From JBFMAI01 sp040755725 (GTDB lineage: Bacteria > Planctomycetota > Phycisphaerae > UBA1845 > Fen-1342): a stretch of 64,000 nt of DNA. Of the stretch, positions 33,646 through 42,900 are shown piece by piece. The DNA is taken from NCBI GenBank assembly GCA_040755725.1, contig JBFMAI010000040.1, positions 62,001-126,000 on the forward strand. The letters are read 5' to 3'. Made by a program: the position numbers and the translations under genes. Position 1 is the stretch's first letter, and every line of letters starts with the position of its first letter. The notes under the pieces are model-generated. The model was given only the letters and a program-made list of their open reading frames with translations, was not told where the DNA came from and ran no database searches.

Positions 33646-34761
33646 GTGAAGACTCCGAAGGCTTTCTTTGCCACCCTGGCCGGCATCATCCTGGTCGGTC
33701 TGGTGATCGGCGCGTTGGCGGCGACCCTGCAAAAGCAGGGCAACCCAGCCAACATGGGCATATGTGTCGCGTGCTTCACCCGCGACATCGCCGGCGCGCT
33801 CGGCCTGCACCGGGCCGCCGTCGTGCAGTACCTGCGGCCGGAAATCCCGGCGTTCTGCCTGGGGGCGTTCGTTGCCGCCCTGGCCTTCCGCGAGTTCCGC
33901 CCGCGGACCGGCTCGGCGCCGATCGTCCGTTTCGTACTCGGCATGTTCGCCATGATTGGCGCGCTGGTGTTTCTGGGTTGCCCGTGGCGGGCGATGCTGC
34001 GGCTGGCCGGCGGTGACTGGAACGCGATCCTGGGCTTGGTGGGGCTGATCGTCGGCATCGCCGTGGGGGTCCAGTTCCTGAAGATGGGCTTCAGCCTGGG
34101 GCGCTCGCACCCGACTCGGACCGTGGCGGGCCTCGCCATGCCGTTCGTGATGCTCGCCCTGCTGCTGCTGGCGATCTTCTATCCGCACTTCGGCGAGAAC
34201 GCAGCCCTGTTCCGCAGTGAGAAGGGCCCCGGCGCGGCCGCCGCCCCCGGGCTCGTGTCCACCATTGTGGCCCTGGTGATCGGCTTCCTCGCCCAACGGA
34301 CCCGCTTCTGCACCGTCGGCGGCCTCCGCGACGTGATCCTGATGCGCGACTTCCACCTGCTCTCCGGCGTCATCGCGTTCCTGGTGGCGGCGTTTGTGAT
34401 GAACTGGCTGGTCTACGGGCAGTTCAAGCCCGGCTTCACGCTCGGGACCGGACCGGACGGCAAGCCCCTCATGCAGCCGGCGGCACACACCGTCCACTGG
34501 CTCAATCTCCTGGGCATGGTGCTGGCCGGGCTGTCGTTCACGCTCGCCGGCGGGTGCCCCGGTCGGCAGGTGTTCCTCTCCGGCGAGGGTGACGGCGACG
34601 CGGCGATCTTCGTGCTGGGGATGCTCACCGGGGCCGCGGTGTCGCACAATTTCCTGATGGTCGGCAACGGCCCCTTCGCCCCGCACATCGTCATCATCGG
34701 CTTGGTCGTGGTGATTCTCATCGGCATATTGGGCCGCGAGAAGCTGGCCCCCGCGAGGTGA
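33646..34761 (+). CDS. yedE: YedE family selenium/sulfur transporter
   Basis: A 371-residue membrane protein of the YeeE/YedE family with about ten helices. Conserved Cys residues occur in GICVACFTRDIAG, VFLGCPWRAMLRLAGGDWNA, RTRFCTVGGLRDVILM and LAGGCPGRQVFLSGEGDGD, which form the substrate-conducting Cys path in this family. The GTG start is preceded by AAGGAG nine bases upstream; an ATG 36 bases earlier is less well placed. It heads a run of genes ending in selD, so here it likely imports a selenium compound (the YedE branch is associated with selenium metabolism). The next gene begins four bases after its stop. Confidence 0.92.
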   Translation: MKTPKAFFATLAGIILVGLVIGALAATLQKQGNPANMGICVACFTRDIAGALGLHRAAVVQYLRPEIPAFCLGAFVAALAFREFRPRTGSAPIVRFVLGMFAMIGALVFLGCPWRAMLRLAGGDWNAILGLVGLIVGIAVGVQFLKMGFSLGRSHPTRTVAGLAMPFVMLALLLLAIFYPHFGENAALFRSEKGPGAAAAPGLVSTIVALVIGFLAQRTRFCTVGGLRDVILMRDFHLLSGVIAFLVAAFVMNWLVYGQFKPGFTLGTGPDGKPLMQPAAHTVHWLNLLGMVLAGLSFTLAGGCPGRQVFLSGEGDGDAAIFVLGMLTGAAVSHNFLMVGNGPFAPHIVIIGLVVVILIGILGREKLAPAR

Positions 34762-34765
34762 CAAC

Positions 34766-34978
34766 ATGGCAGCAAACGTGGACGCCCGCGGGCTGTCCTG
34801 CCCGCAACCGGTCATCCTGACCCGCCAAGCCCTGCAACAGGCCGGCGGCGGGCAGGTCGTGGTCCTCGTCGATACGATGACCCAGGTCTACAACTGCTCG
34901 CGGGCCGCCGAGAAGCTCGGCTGGCAAGCCGCCTATGAGGAGAAGGAAGGCATCTTCGAGCTGACCCTGCGAAAGTAG
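34766..34978 (+). CDS. TusA/YedF-like sulfur carrier protein
   Basis: A 70-residue TusA-fold protein with the signature RGLSCPQPVILT whose Cys carries persulfide (or perselenide). YedF-type homologues pair with YedE. It is placed directly between the YedE transporter and the class V aminotransferase in the selenium operon, so it probably passes sulfur or selenium from importer to enzyme in the cytoplasm. Confidence 0.9.
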   Translation: MAANVDARGLSCPQPVILTRQALQQAGGGQVVVLVDTMTQVYNCSRAAEKLGWQAAYEEKEGIFELTLRK

Positions 34979-35033
34979 GCTACCGCGACGCTGTGCAGGT
35001 CCGCTGTCCAGCGCACCGGGCACGCGTCGGCGC

Positions 35034-35073
35034 CCTACCCCCCCTCCCTTCCAGGGAGGGGTTGGGGGAGGGT
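35034..35073. repeat. Repeat B, simple form
   Basis: CTACCCCCCCTCCC-TTCCA-GGGAGGGGTTGGGGGAGGG inside the selenium operon between the TusA-like and aminotransferase genes. The two arms are complementary and can form a hairpin. Other copies: 60229-60254 (simple), 60271-60376 and 20961-21064 (with nested hairpin). Confidence 0.65.
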
Positions 35074-35110
35074 CGGGGCCCAGAGCCGTCAGTTGCTCGG
35101 GGATTCGAGA

Positions 35111-36271
35111 ATGATCTACCTCGACAACGCTGCCACCTCCTGGCCCAAACCCGAGGGCGTCGCCGACGCCATGGTCCGCTTCCTGCGCGACGTCGGGGCC
35201 AATCCGGGCCGTAGCGGTCACGCGCTGGCCAACGCGGCCGAGCGCGTGCGGCTCGACGCCCGTGAGGCCGTGGCGGCGTTGTTCAACCTGTCCGATCCAT
35301 TCCGCATTATCTTCACCGCCGGGGCCACCACGGCCATCAACCTGGTCCTGCACGGTCTGCTGACGCCCGGGTCGCACGTCGTCACGACGGGGATCGAGCA
35401 CAACGCGGTCATGCGGCCGCTGCGGGCGCTCGAAGCCCGCGGCGTATCCGTCACCGTCGTGCCGGGCCGCCCGGACGGGTCGTTGGAGGTAACGAGCATC
35501 GAGCGGTGTCTGACGCCCGCAACACGACTGATCGTCGTCAACCACGCCTCGAACGTCTGCGGCACCGTCCTGCCGGTGCGTGAGATCGGCGCGCTGGCCC
35601 AAGCGCGCGGCATCCCGTTACTCGTCGATGCCGCACAGACGGCCGGGGTTTGGCCGATCGCCCTGGGAGCGGATCGGATCGACTTGCTCGCCTTCAGTGG
35701 CCACAAAGGGCTGCTGGGGCCAACCGGCACCGGCGGCCTGGCCATCAGCGAGTCGTTCGACATCGACCGGCTGCCGCCGTTGATCCAGGGGGGCACCGGC
35801 AGCCGCTCCGAACAGGAGGTGCAGCCGGACTTCCTGCCCGACAAGTACGAGGCCGGCACGCCGAACATCGTCGGCCTGGCCGGCCTTGTCGCGAGCGTTC
35901 GGTATGTACTGGACCGCGGCGTGGAAGCAATTCGGCGGCACGATCACGACCTCGCCGCGCGGCTGATCGCCGGGCTGAAGGGGATTGCCGGCGTGCAGGT
36001 TTACGGGACAGGCAACGCGGCCCGGCAGGTCGCCGTCGTTTCGTTCAACATCGCTGGGCGGACGTGCGCGGAAGTGGCGTCATCGCTGGAACAGGACTTC
36101 GGCGTGTTGTGCCGTCCCGGCTTGCACTGCGCGCCCGTCGCGCACCGCACGCTGGGCACGCTGCCGGGTGGCACGATCCGGTTCGCGCCGGGTTTGTTCA
36201 CGACGTCCGACGAAATCCACCGCGCGGTGGACGCGGTGCGGCGGGTCGCCGGGGTAGAATCGCATGGTTGA
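35111..36271 (+). CDS. Class V aminotransferase, cysteine desulfurase/selenocysteine lyase type
   Basis: A 386-residue PLP enzyme. The N-terminal MIYLDNAATSWPKP, GIEHNAVMRPL, VNHASNVCGTVLPV, LLVDAAQTAGV and the PLP-Lys motif FSGHKGLLGPTG are clear; the catalytic Cys lies in GVLCRPGLHCAP. It matches the cysteine desulfurase subfamily often found with SelD and selenium-dependent hydroxylase genes, and likely releases S or Se from (seleno)cysteine to feed the carrier proteins and SelD. Its end overlaps the DUF3343 gene by eight bases. Confidence 0.92.
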   Translation: MIYLDNAATSWPKPEGVADAMVRFLRDVGANPGRSGHALANAAERVRLDAREAVAALFNLSDPFRIIFTAGATTAINLVLHGLLTPGSHVVTTGIEHNAVMRPLRALEARGVSVTVVPGRPDGSLEVTSIERCLTPATRLIVVNHASNVCGTVLPVREIGALAQARGIPLLVDAAQTAGVWPIALGADRIDLLAFSGHKGLLGPTGTGGLAISESFDIDRLPPLIQGGTGSRSEQEVQPDFLPDKYEAGTPNIVGLAGLVASVRYVLDRGVEAIRRHDHDLAARLIAGLKGIAGVQVYGTGNAARQVAVVSFNIAGRTCAEVASSLEQDFGVLCRPGLHCAPVAHRTLGTLPGGTIRFAPGLFTTSDEIHRAVDAVRRVAGVESHG

Positions 36272-36491
36272 GTTCGTGGTAATCCTGTTTCACAGCACCA
36301 GCCACGCCATCGCCGCCGAGCGGGCGGCGAAGCGGGCCGGGTTGGACGTGAAGCTGGTCCCGACGCCGCGGGAACTCAGCAGCGATTGCGGCTCGGCGCT
36401 GCGAATCGCGGCGGTGGACCGGGCGGCGTGCGAAGAGGCCCTAAAGGCGGCCCACGTGCCGATTGATCGAAGCGAGCCGCTGACGGATTGA
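36264..36491 (+). CDS. DUF3343 protein (putative Se/S carrier)
   Basis: A 75-residue protein of the DUF3343 family: VVILFHSTSHAIAAERAAKRAGL then VPTPRELSSDCGSALRI with one conserved Cys (near residue 42). Members accompany the class V aminotransferase above and selD in selenium-trait genomes, and may carry selenium or sulfur on the Cys. It overlaps the preceding gene by eight bases and is separated from selD by a MITE-like element. Confidence 0.88.
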   Translation: MVEFVVILFHSTSHAIAAERAAKRAGLDVKLVPTPRELSSDCGSALRIAAVDRAACEEALKAAHVPIDRSEPLTD

Positions 36492-36511
36492 CCCCGTGAC
36501 CAGAGCGACGC

Positions 36512-36664
36512 ACCACAGAGGCACAGAGAGCACCGAGGAGGCAAGGAGTCCATATGTCGAATCTTGCAGTCGACGACGTGCAGCACCGCGCAGGCATCAC
36601 CGGCCCGCGCCCCGCGTGCTCGCCCCTTGTCTTCTCCGCTCTGTGTTCTCTGGGCCTCTGCGGT
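36512..36664. repeat. MITE-like element with imperfect terminal inverted repeats
   Basis: The left end ACCACAGAGGCACAGAGAGC (36512 on) and, as reverse complement, the right end ACCGCAGAGGCCCAGAGAAC (ending 36664) form imperfect inverted repeats of about 35 bases around roughly 85 bases with no gene. The CACAGAG-type end sequence is a repeat commonly seen across environmental bacterial genomes. It lies between DUF3343 and selD and does not interrupt either. Confidence 0.7.
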
Positions 36665-36689
36665 TATTCCCGGCGAATGGGTGTGATCA

Positions 36690-37751
36690 ATGGATGAACG
36701 CAAGCGAATTCGCCTGACGCAGATGACCAGCGCCGCCGGCTGAGCGGCCAAGATGGCGCCCGACGCCTTGGCGCAGGTCCTGCGTCCTCTACAAGCCATG
36801 TTCCCGCCGGAGCGCTTCCCCGACGTGCTCGTGGGGCTGGGCCCCGGCGACGACGCCGCCGTGTACAAGGTCAGCGACGAGCTGGCGCTGATCGCCACGC
36901 TCGATTTCTTTACGCCGATCGTGGACGACCCGTACCAGTACGGCGCCATCGCGGCGACCAACGCCCTCAGCGACGTGTACGCGATGGGCGGCGAGGTCGC
37001 CATGACACTCAACATCTGCTGCCTGTCGCGGTGCCTGCCACTGGACGTCATCACCGAGATTCTTCGCGGCGGGGCCGACAAGGTGGCCGAAGCGGGGGCC
37101 GCGGTCGTCGGCGGGCATTCGGTCGACGACAAGGAGCCGAAGTACGGCATGGTCGCGCTGGGCTGGGTGCATCCGCGGCGTGTGCTGACCAAGGTCGGGG
37201 CAAACCCCGGTGACGTGCTGGTACTCACGAAGCCCCTCGGCGTGGGGATCATCACCACCGTGCTCAAGGCCGACCTCGCTCCGCCCGAGCACATTGACGC
37301 CGCCGTCGCGTCAATGCTTAAGCTGAACCGCGGCGCGGCGCGGCTGTTTACGGCGCACGGCGTGCGGGCCTGCACCGACGTGACCGGTTTCGCGCTCATC
37401 GGCCACGGTTGCGAGTTGGCGGAAAAGGGTGGCGTGCGGCTGCGCTTCCACGCCGACAACCTGCCGTTCCTGCCGGGGGCCAAGGACTACGCGGAGCAAT
37501 GGCTCTTCCCCGCCGGGACGGGTCGCAACCGGCAGGCGTACGAAGCCCGCGCCCGCTGGAACCCCGCCGTGCCGGAGGAAGCATTGCAACTGCTGTATAC
37601 GCCGGAAACCTCGGGCGGTTTGCTGGCCGCGGTGCCGGCGAATCGGCTCGACGACCTGCTGGTGGCGTTCGAATCCGAGGGGGAATCGGCGTGGGTGGTG
37701 GGAGAGGTCCTGCCGGCGGACGGAGGTCCACCGATCGAAGTCGTTCGCTGA
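36690..37751 (+). CDS. selD: Selenide, water dikinase, selenoprotein form (Sec at residue 18)
   Basis: SelD makes selenophosphate from selenide and ATP. The coding region must be read through TGA at 36741-36743: from ATG 36690 the product begins MDERKRIRLTQMTSAAGU, then AAKMAPDALAQVLRPL. Alignment to E. coli SelD (IRLTQYSHGAGCGCK) puts this Sec at catalytic Cys17 and Lys21 at Lys20. Downstream are GLGPGDDAAVY, TLDFFTPIVDDPY, ATNALSDVYAMGG, VVGGHSVDDKEPKYG, LTKPLGVGI and CTDVTGFALIGHG. With Sec the protein has 353 residues, normal length. A start at the ATG after the TGA (36753) would delete the catalytic residue and the glycine-rich segment. Downstream of the TGA there are two possible hairpins, neither with the same GGU spacing seen in the other Sec genes. 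Confidence 0.95.
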
Positions 37752-37779
37752 ATGGGCGTGCGTGCTTGGGTGGTGCACG

Positions 37780-37833
37780 GTGGGCAGGGCGAGCCTCCCG
37801 GGAGCCACGGCTCGGTAGGCGTCTGACCCTGCC
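37780..37833. repeat. Dispersed palindromic repeat A, copy 6 (diverged)
   Basis: GGGCAGGGCGAGCCTCCCGG then AGCCACGGCTCGG and GACCCTGCC; complementary ends GGGCAGGG... and ...CCCTGCC. Confidence 0.6.
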
Positions 37834-38020
37834 GTGCCGCATGTTCGCACACGGCCCGGGGCGGGCGCTCCCGCGATTCGACTCTTGCTTGCGGGTGGTC
37901 GCGCGACTTCGCCGGCCGGTCACGGGGATTACGGGACGGCCGGCGCAGGGTGGTGGGCCTTGACAGGGCCGCGGGGCGGTGGATAATTTATGTGACGGGC
38001 GCGCCCGTCCGTTTAATAAC

Positions 38021-38040
38021 GGCCCGGCCGCGGCCGGGCC
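38021..38040. promoter_or_regulatory. Perfect palindrome upstream of the TetR gene
   Basis: GGCCCGGCCGCGGCCGGGCC is a 20-base perfect inverted repeat ending nine bases before the TetR ATG. It may be the regulator's operator, though its GC-only content means it could also arise as a transcription hairpin. Confidence 0.4.
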
Positions 38041-38049
38041 GGCCGGCCC

Positions 38050-38724
38050 ATGGCGAACACCGTGCCCTCACGCCCCCGACGACCCCGCGGACGCCCCCGG
38101 GACGAATCGCGCGCCGCCCGTCGCCGCGATGAGATCCTGGCGACGGCCACGCGGCTGTTTGCGGCGCACGGTTACCGCAACCTCGACGTGCAGCGCGTGG
38201 CCGACGAGCTGGGCATCGGTAAGGGGACCGTCTACCGCTACTTCCCCACCAAACAGGAGCTGTTCCTGGCGGCCGTGGACCGGGGGATGCGGCGTCTTAC
38301 GGACCGGGCCGACGCCATCCGTTCTCGGCACGCCGATCCGTTGGACCAGATGCGCGCGGCCATCCGCGCGCACCTCGAGTTCTTCGCGGCCAACCCCGAC
38401 CTGGTGGAGCTCTTCATCCAGGAGCGGGCCGAGTTCCGCGACCGCCAGACGCCGACGTATTTCGCCTACCGCGAGCGCCGGATGCGCCCGTGGACCGACG
38501 TCGTCCGGCGACTGATCGCCGCCCGACGCCTCCGGCGCATCCCCGTCGAGCGGATCACCTTCGTCATCGGCGACCTGCTCTACGGTATGATGTTCACGAA
38601 CTACTTCGCGCCGCGCCGCCGCTCCCCCCGGCGCCAGGCGGACGACATCATCGACATCGTCTTCCACGGCATCCTGTCGAACACACCCGCGTCCAGACCG
38701 AGGGCGGACGGGGCCAACGCATGA
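38050..38724 (+). CDS. TetR/AcrR family regulator
   Basis: A 224-residue repressor. The N-terminal basic tail (RPRRPRGRPRDESRAARRR) leads into a TetR helix-turn-helix: EILATATRLFAAHGYRNLDV then VADELGIGKGTVYRYFPTKQEL. The C-terminal ligand region is variable. Its stop overlaps the start of the efflux adaptor gene (ATGA), so it is cotranscribed with and presumably represses the RND pump until a drug or metabolite binds. Confidence 0.93.
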   Translation: MANTVPSRPRRPRGRPRDESRAARRRDEILATATRLFAAHGYRNLDVQRVADELGIGKGTVYRYFPTKQELFLAAVDRGMRRLTDRADAIRSRHADPLDQMRAAIRAHLEFFAANPDLVELFIQERAEFRDRQTPTYFAYRERRMRPWTDVVRRLIAARRLRRIPVERITFVIGDLLYGMMFTNYFAPRRRSPRRQADDIIDIVFHGILSNTPASRPRADGANA

Positions 38725-39962
38725 GGTCGACACCAATGACGTGCAGCATCTCCGAGCTCCCCGCGGCAGCACCCACCGGACGGCCGGGCCCGGGCTTGCG
38801 CCTGGCCGCGGCGGTGGGTCTGGTGTGGTTTGGCGGTTGCCACGAAGAGCGACCCCCGACGGGACCGCTGCCGCCGGCGGAAGTCGCGGTCGTGACGCTG
38901 AAAGCGGAGCGCGTCGCGCTGACGACCGAACTGCCCGGTCGCACGTCGGCCTACCGCATCGCGGAGGTGCGGCCGCGTGTCGGCGGCGTCATCCTGGAGC
39001 GGCTCTTCGCCGAGGGGGCGGACGTCCAGGCCGGCCAACCGCTGTACCGGCTCGATTCCCGCCGGTTCGCGGCGGAGCTGGAGCGCGCCGCGGCGAGCGT
39101 CAAGCGGGCCGAGGCGGACCTGAGCGATGCGCAATATGAGCTGGGGCGACTCACGGCGCTGAAGGCCAACCAAGTCGTGGCGGACAAGGAATACCAGCAG
39201 GCCCGGTTCGCGGAGCAACGGGCCCGCGCCGCGCTGGATCTGGCGGTCGCCGAGCAGCGAATCGCCGCGCTGCACCTGGAGTGGACCGAAGTGACGGCCC
39301 CCCTTTCCGGGCGGATCGGCTACTCGTCGGTCACCGAGGGCGCCCTGGTCACGGCCGAGCAGCCGACGCCCCTGACGACGATCCAGCAGTTCGATCCGCT
39401 GTACGTGGACGTGACGCAATCGTCGGCGGAGCTGCTGCGCCTGAAGCGGGACTACGAGAGCGGCGCGCTGCGGGTCGGCGGCGACCAGCGGGCCGTGCGT
39501 CTGCTCCTCGAAGACGGAACGCCTTATCCGGAAGAGGGCACGCTGCAGTTCCGCGACATCACCGTCGACCCGACCACCGGGTCCTACACTCTGCGGCTGG
39601 TGTTCTCCAACGCGCGGCACCTGCTCCTGCCCGGCATGTTCGTGCGCGCCATCGTCCACGAGGGCACCGCCGAACAGGCCCTGCTCGTGCCGCAGCAGGG
39701 CGTGAGCCGCAATCCGAAGGGCGAAGCGGTCGCCCTGATCGTCGACGACGCGGGCAAGGTCCAGCAGCGCTTGCTCACGCTCAACCGCGCCATCGGCAAT
39801 CGGTGGCTCGTGTCTGCCGGGCTGAACGCCGGAGATCGCCTGATCGTCGAGGGCGCACTCCGCGTGCGGCCGGGGGACGCCGTGAAAGTGGTTTCCGCGG
39901 AAGGCGGACCGGACCCCGCGGCCGCCGGGGAGGCCGCGACCCCGACGACCCATCCGCAGTAA
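38721..39962 (+). CDS. RND efflux periplasmic adaptor (membrane fusion) lipoprotein
   Basis: A 413-residue protein with a lipoprotein-like signal (VGLVWFGGC, Cys near residue 40), then the AcrA/MexA layout: ELPGRTSAYRIAEVRPRVGG (barrel-lipoyl), a coiled-coil hairpin (about 130-195), APLSGRIGYSSVTEGALV, a beta barrel and membrane-proximal domain (RFIVEGALRVRPGDAV-like). It links the inner-membrane pump to an outer-membrane channel. It overlaps the TetR gene and is followed by the pump gene 12 bases later. Confidence 0.93.
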   Translation: MRSTPMTCSISELPAAAPTGRPGPGLRLAAAVGLVWFGGCHEERPPTGPLPPAEVAVVTLKAERVALTTELPGRTSAYRIAEVRPRVGGVILERLFAEGADVQAGQPLYRLDSRRFAAELERAAASVKRAEADLSDAQYELGRLTALKANQVVADKEYQQARFAEQRARAALDLAVAEQRIAALHLEWTEVTAPLSGRIGYSSVTEGALVTAEQPTPLTTIQQFDPLYVDVTQSSAELLRLKRDYESGALRVGGDQRAVRLLLEDGTPYPEEGTLQFRDITVDPTTGSYTLRLVFSNARHLLLPGMFVRAIVHEGTAEQALLVPQQGVSRNPKGEAVALIVDDAGKVQQRLLTLNRAIGNRWLVSAGLNAGDRLIVEGALRVRPGDAVKVVSAEGGPDPAAAGEAATPTTHPQ

Positions 39963-39974
39963 GGGAGCGTTGCG

Positions 39975-42900
39975 GTGTTATCGAACTTCTTTCTCGACCG
40001 CCCGGTCTTCGCCTGGGTGATCGCCATCATCATCATGCTGGCGGGGGGGCTGGCGATCTACAACCTGCCGATCTCGCAGTACCCGCCCATCGCCCCGCCC
40101 TCGATCGCCATCGAGGCGTTCTATCCCGGGGCGTCGGCGGAAACGGTCGAAAACAGTGTGGTCCAGATCATCGAGCAGAAGATGACGGGGTTCGACAAGC
40201 TGCTGTACATGTCCGCCAGCAGCGATGCCTCCGGGGCCGGGCGGATCGAGTTGACCTTCGCCCCGGGCACCGACCCGGACCTCGCCTGGGCCCAGGTCCA
40301 GAACAAGCTGCAACTCGCCATGGCGAGCCTGCCCGATGTGGTGCAGCGCGCCGGCGTCAAGGTCAGCAAGTCCACGCGCAACTACCTGCTGCTGGTCGGC
40401 CTGGTTTCCGAGGACGGCCGCATGGACGGTCACGACCTGCGGGACTACGCCCAGGCCAACATCGAGAAAGTGCTGGCCCGCGTGCCGGGCGTGGGCGAGG
40501 TCGAGAGCTTCGGCTCCCAGTACGCGATGCGCATCTGGCTGAACCCGGGTAAGCTGACGGACTACCAGCTCACGATCGACGACGTCATCGCCGGTCTGCG
40601 CGCCTACAACGTGGAGGTCTCCGCGGGCCAGTTCGGCGCCGCGCCCGCCGTGGAAGGCCAGCGCCTCAACGCCTCGATCATCGTCCAGAACCTGCTGCGC
40701 ACGCCGGAGGAGTTCGCCGCCATTCCGCTGCGCATCAATCCTGACGGCTCCCTGGTGCGCGTGGGCGACGTGGGACGGGCGGAGCTGGGGACCGAGCGGT
40801 ACGAGATGAACGCGCTGCACAACGGGAAGCAGGCGGCCGTCCTGGCGGTCCGCCAGGCCGCCGGCGCCAACGCCCTGGACACCGCCAAGGCGATCAAAGA
40901 GAAGATGGAGGAGCTGTCCCGCTACTTTCCCGTCGGCATGAAGGTGATCTACCCGTATGACACGACGCCGTTCGTGCGGGTGGCCATCGGGGAGGTCGTC
41001 AAGACGTTGCTCGAGGCCATTGTTCTGGTGTTCCTGGTGATGTACCTGTTCCTGGGGAACATCCGGGCCACGTTGGTTCCGACCATTGCCGTGCCGGTGG
41101 TGCTCCTGGGCACATTCGCCGTCCTGGCCTGGTTCGGGTTCTCGATCAACATGCTGACCATGTTCGCGATGGTGCTGGCCATCGGCCTGCTGGTGGACGA
41201 CGCCATCGTGGTCGTCGAGAACGTCGAACGCGTGATGACCGAGGAGGGGTTGCCGCCGCGCGAAGCCACCCGCAAGTCCATGCACGAGATCACCGGCGCG
41301 CTGATCGGCATCGGCCTGGTGCTGGCGGCCGTGTTCGGACCGATGGCGTTCTTCGGCGGCTCGACGGGCGTCATCTACCGGCAGTTCTCCATCACCGTGA
41401 TGGCGGCCATGCTGCTCTCGGTCGTGGTGGCCCTGATCCTCAGCCCGGTGCTGTGCGCCGGGCTGCTCAAGCCGGTGGCCAAGGGGCATGAGGCGGCCGA
41501 GGGCGGGTTCTTTCTGCTCCGGCCGTTCTTCCTGGCGTTTGACCGCGCGTTCTACGGGCTCCGGGACCGCTACCAGCGTCAAGTCGGCCGGATCCTGCGA
41601 CGGCGAATCCGCTACCTGGTCGTCTACGTCCTGCTGGTCGGGGCCTTGGGCTACCTGTTCCAACGCATGCCCACCGCCTACCTGCCGGAGGAGGACCAGG
41701 GCATCCTGTTCGTTCAGGCCATGCTGCCCGCGGGGGCCACCCTGGAGCAGACCGAGGCGGTCATGGCGCAGGTCCGGGCCTACTTCGAGGAGCACGAGCG
41801 GGAGGGCGTGGAGTCGTGCATGACGCTGGCGGGCCGGAGCTTCGCCGGCGCCGGCCAGAACAACGGGATGGCGTTCATCAAGCTGAGAGACTGGGAATTG
41901 CGGGACCGTCCGGACTTGAAGGTGACCGCCATCGCCGGCCGGGCCATGCGGGCGTTCTCGCAGATCCGCAACGCGCGGGTGTACGCCTTCCCGCCGCCGG
42001 CTGTTGTCGAGTTGGGCACCTCCGGGGGGTTCGACTTGCAGTTGCAGGACCGCGGCGGACTCGGACACGACGCCCTGATGGCCGCGCGCAACCAGCTCCT
42101 GGGGCTGGCGGCCCAGGACCGCCGCTTGACGAAGGTGCGCCCCAACGGTCTGGAGGACGTTCCGCAGTACCGTATTGACGTGGACTGGGAGAAGGCCGGC
42201 GCGCTGGGGATCGCAATCAGCGCCATCCACAACACCATCTCGGCGGCGTTCGGCGGCGCCTACGTCAACGACTTCATCCAGGGCGGGCGGGTGAAGCGCG
42301 TGTATGTACAGGCTGACGCCCCTTACCGCATGTTGCCGAACGACCTGGAACGGCTGTACGTGCGCAACCGCGCCGGCACCATGACGCCGTTCACGTCGTT
42401 TGCCGCGGGACGTTGGAGCTACGGCTCGCCGAGCCTGCAGCGCTTCAACGCCTTCCCGGCCATTAACATCTGGGGCGAGGCGCCGCCCGGGCGGAGCTCG
42501 GGCGAAGCCATGCAGGCCATGGAGGAGCTGGTCGCCAAGCTGCCCCAAGGCATTGGGCACGATTGGACGGGGGTCTCCTATCAGGAGCGGATGGCCACCT
42601 CCCAAGCGCCGTTGCTCTACGCGTTCTCGATGATCGTGATCTTCCTGTGCTTGGCGGCGTTGTATGAGAGCTGGACGGTTCCCATCTCCATCATCCTAGC
42701 GCTGCCGCTGGGCGTCATCGGCGGCGTCGTGGCCACGTCGTGGCGGGGGCTGCCGAACGACGTGTACTTTCAGATCGGACTGCTCACCGTGCTGGGTCTG
42801 ACGACCAAGAACGCGATCCTGATCGTCCAGTTCGCCGTACTCAAGATGCAGGAAGGCATGGACCTGATCGCGGCCACCCTGGAAGGGGCCAAGCTGCGGT

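Larger units (their letters stand above)
37752..38049. other. Intergenic region after selD
   Basis: Holds repeat A copy 6 (37780-37833). Just before the TetR gene there is GGCCCGGCCGCGGCCGGGCC (38021-38040), a perfect palindrome ending 9 bases before the TetR start that could be an operator or a hairpin. Confidence 0.5.

Noticed and set aside
36753..37751. selD starting at the ATG after the TGA
   Set aside because: That start removes the catalytic Cys/Sec and the conserved IRLTQ N-terminus; read-through of TGA 36741 restores both.
39978..42605. Very long open frame (about 875 codons) on the minus strand across the RND pump
   Set aside because: It is His/Gly/Gln/Arg-rich shadow coding antisense to a clear AcrB-type gene, a common effect of high GC third positions.
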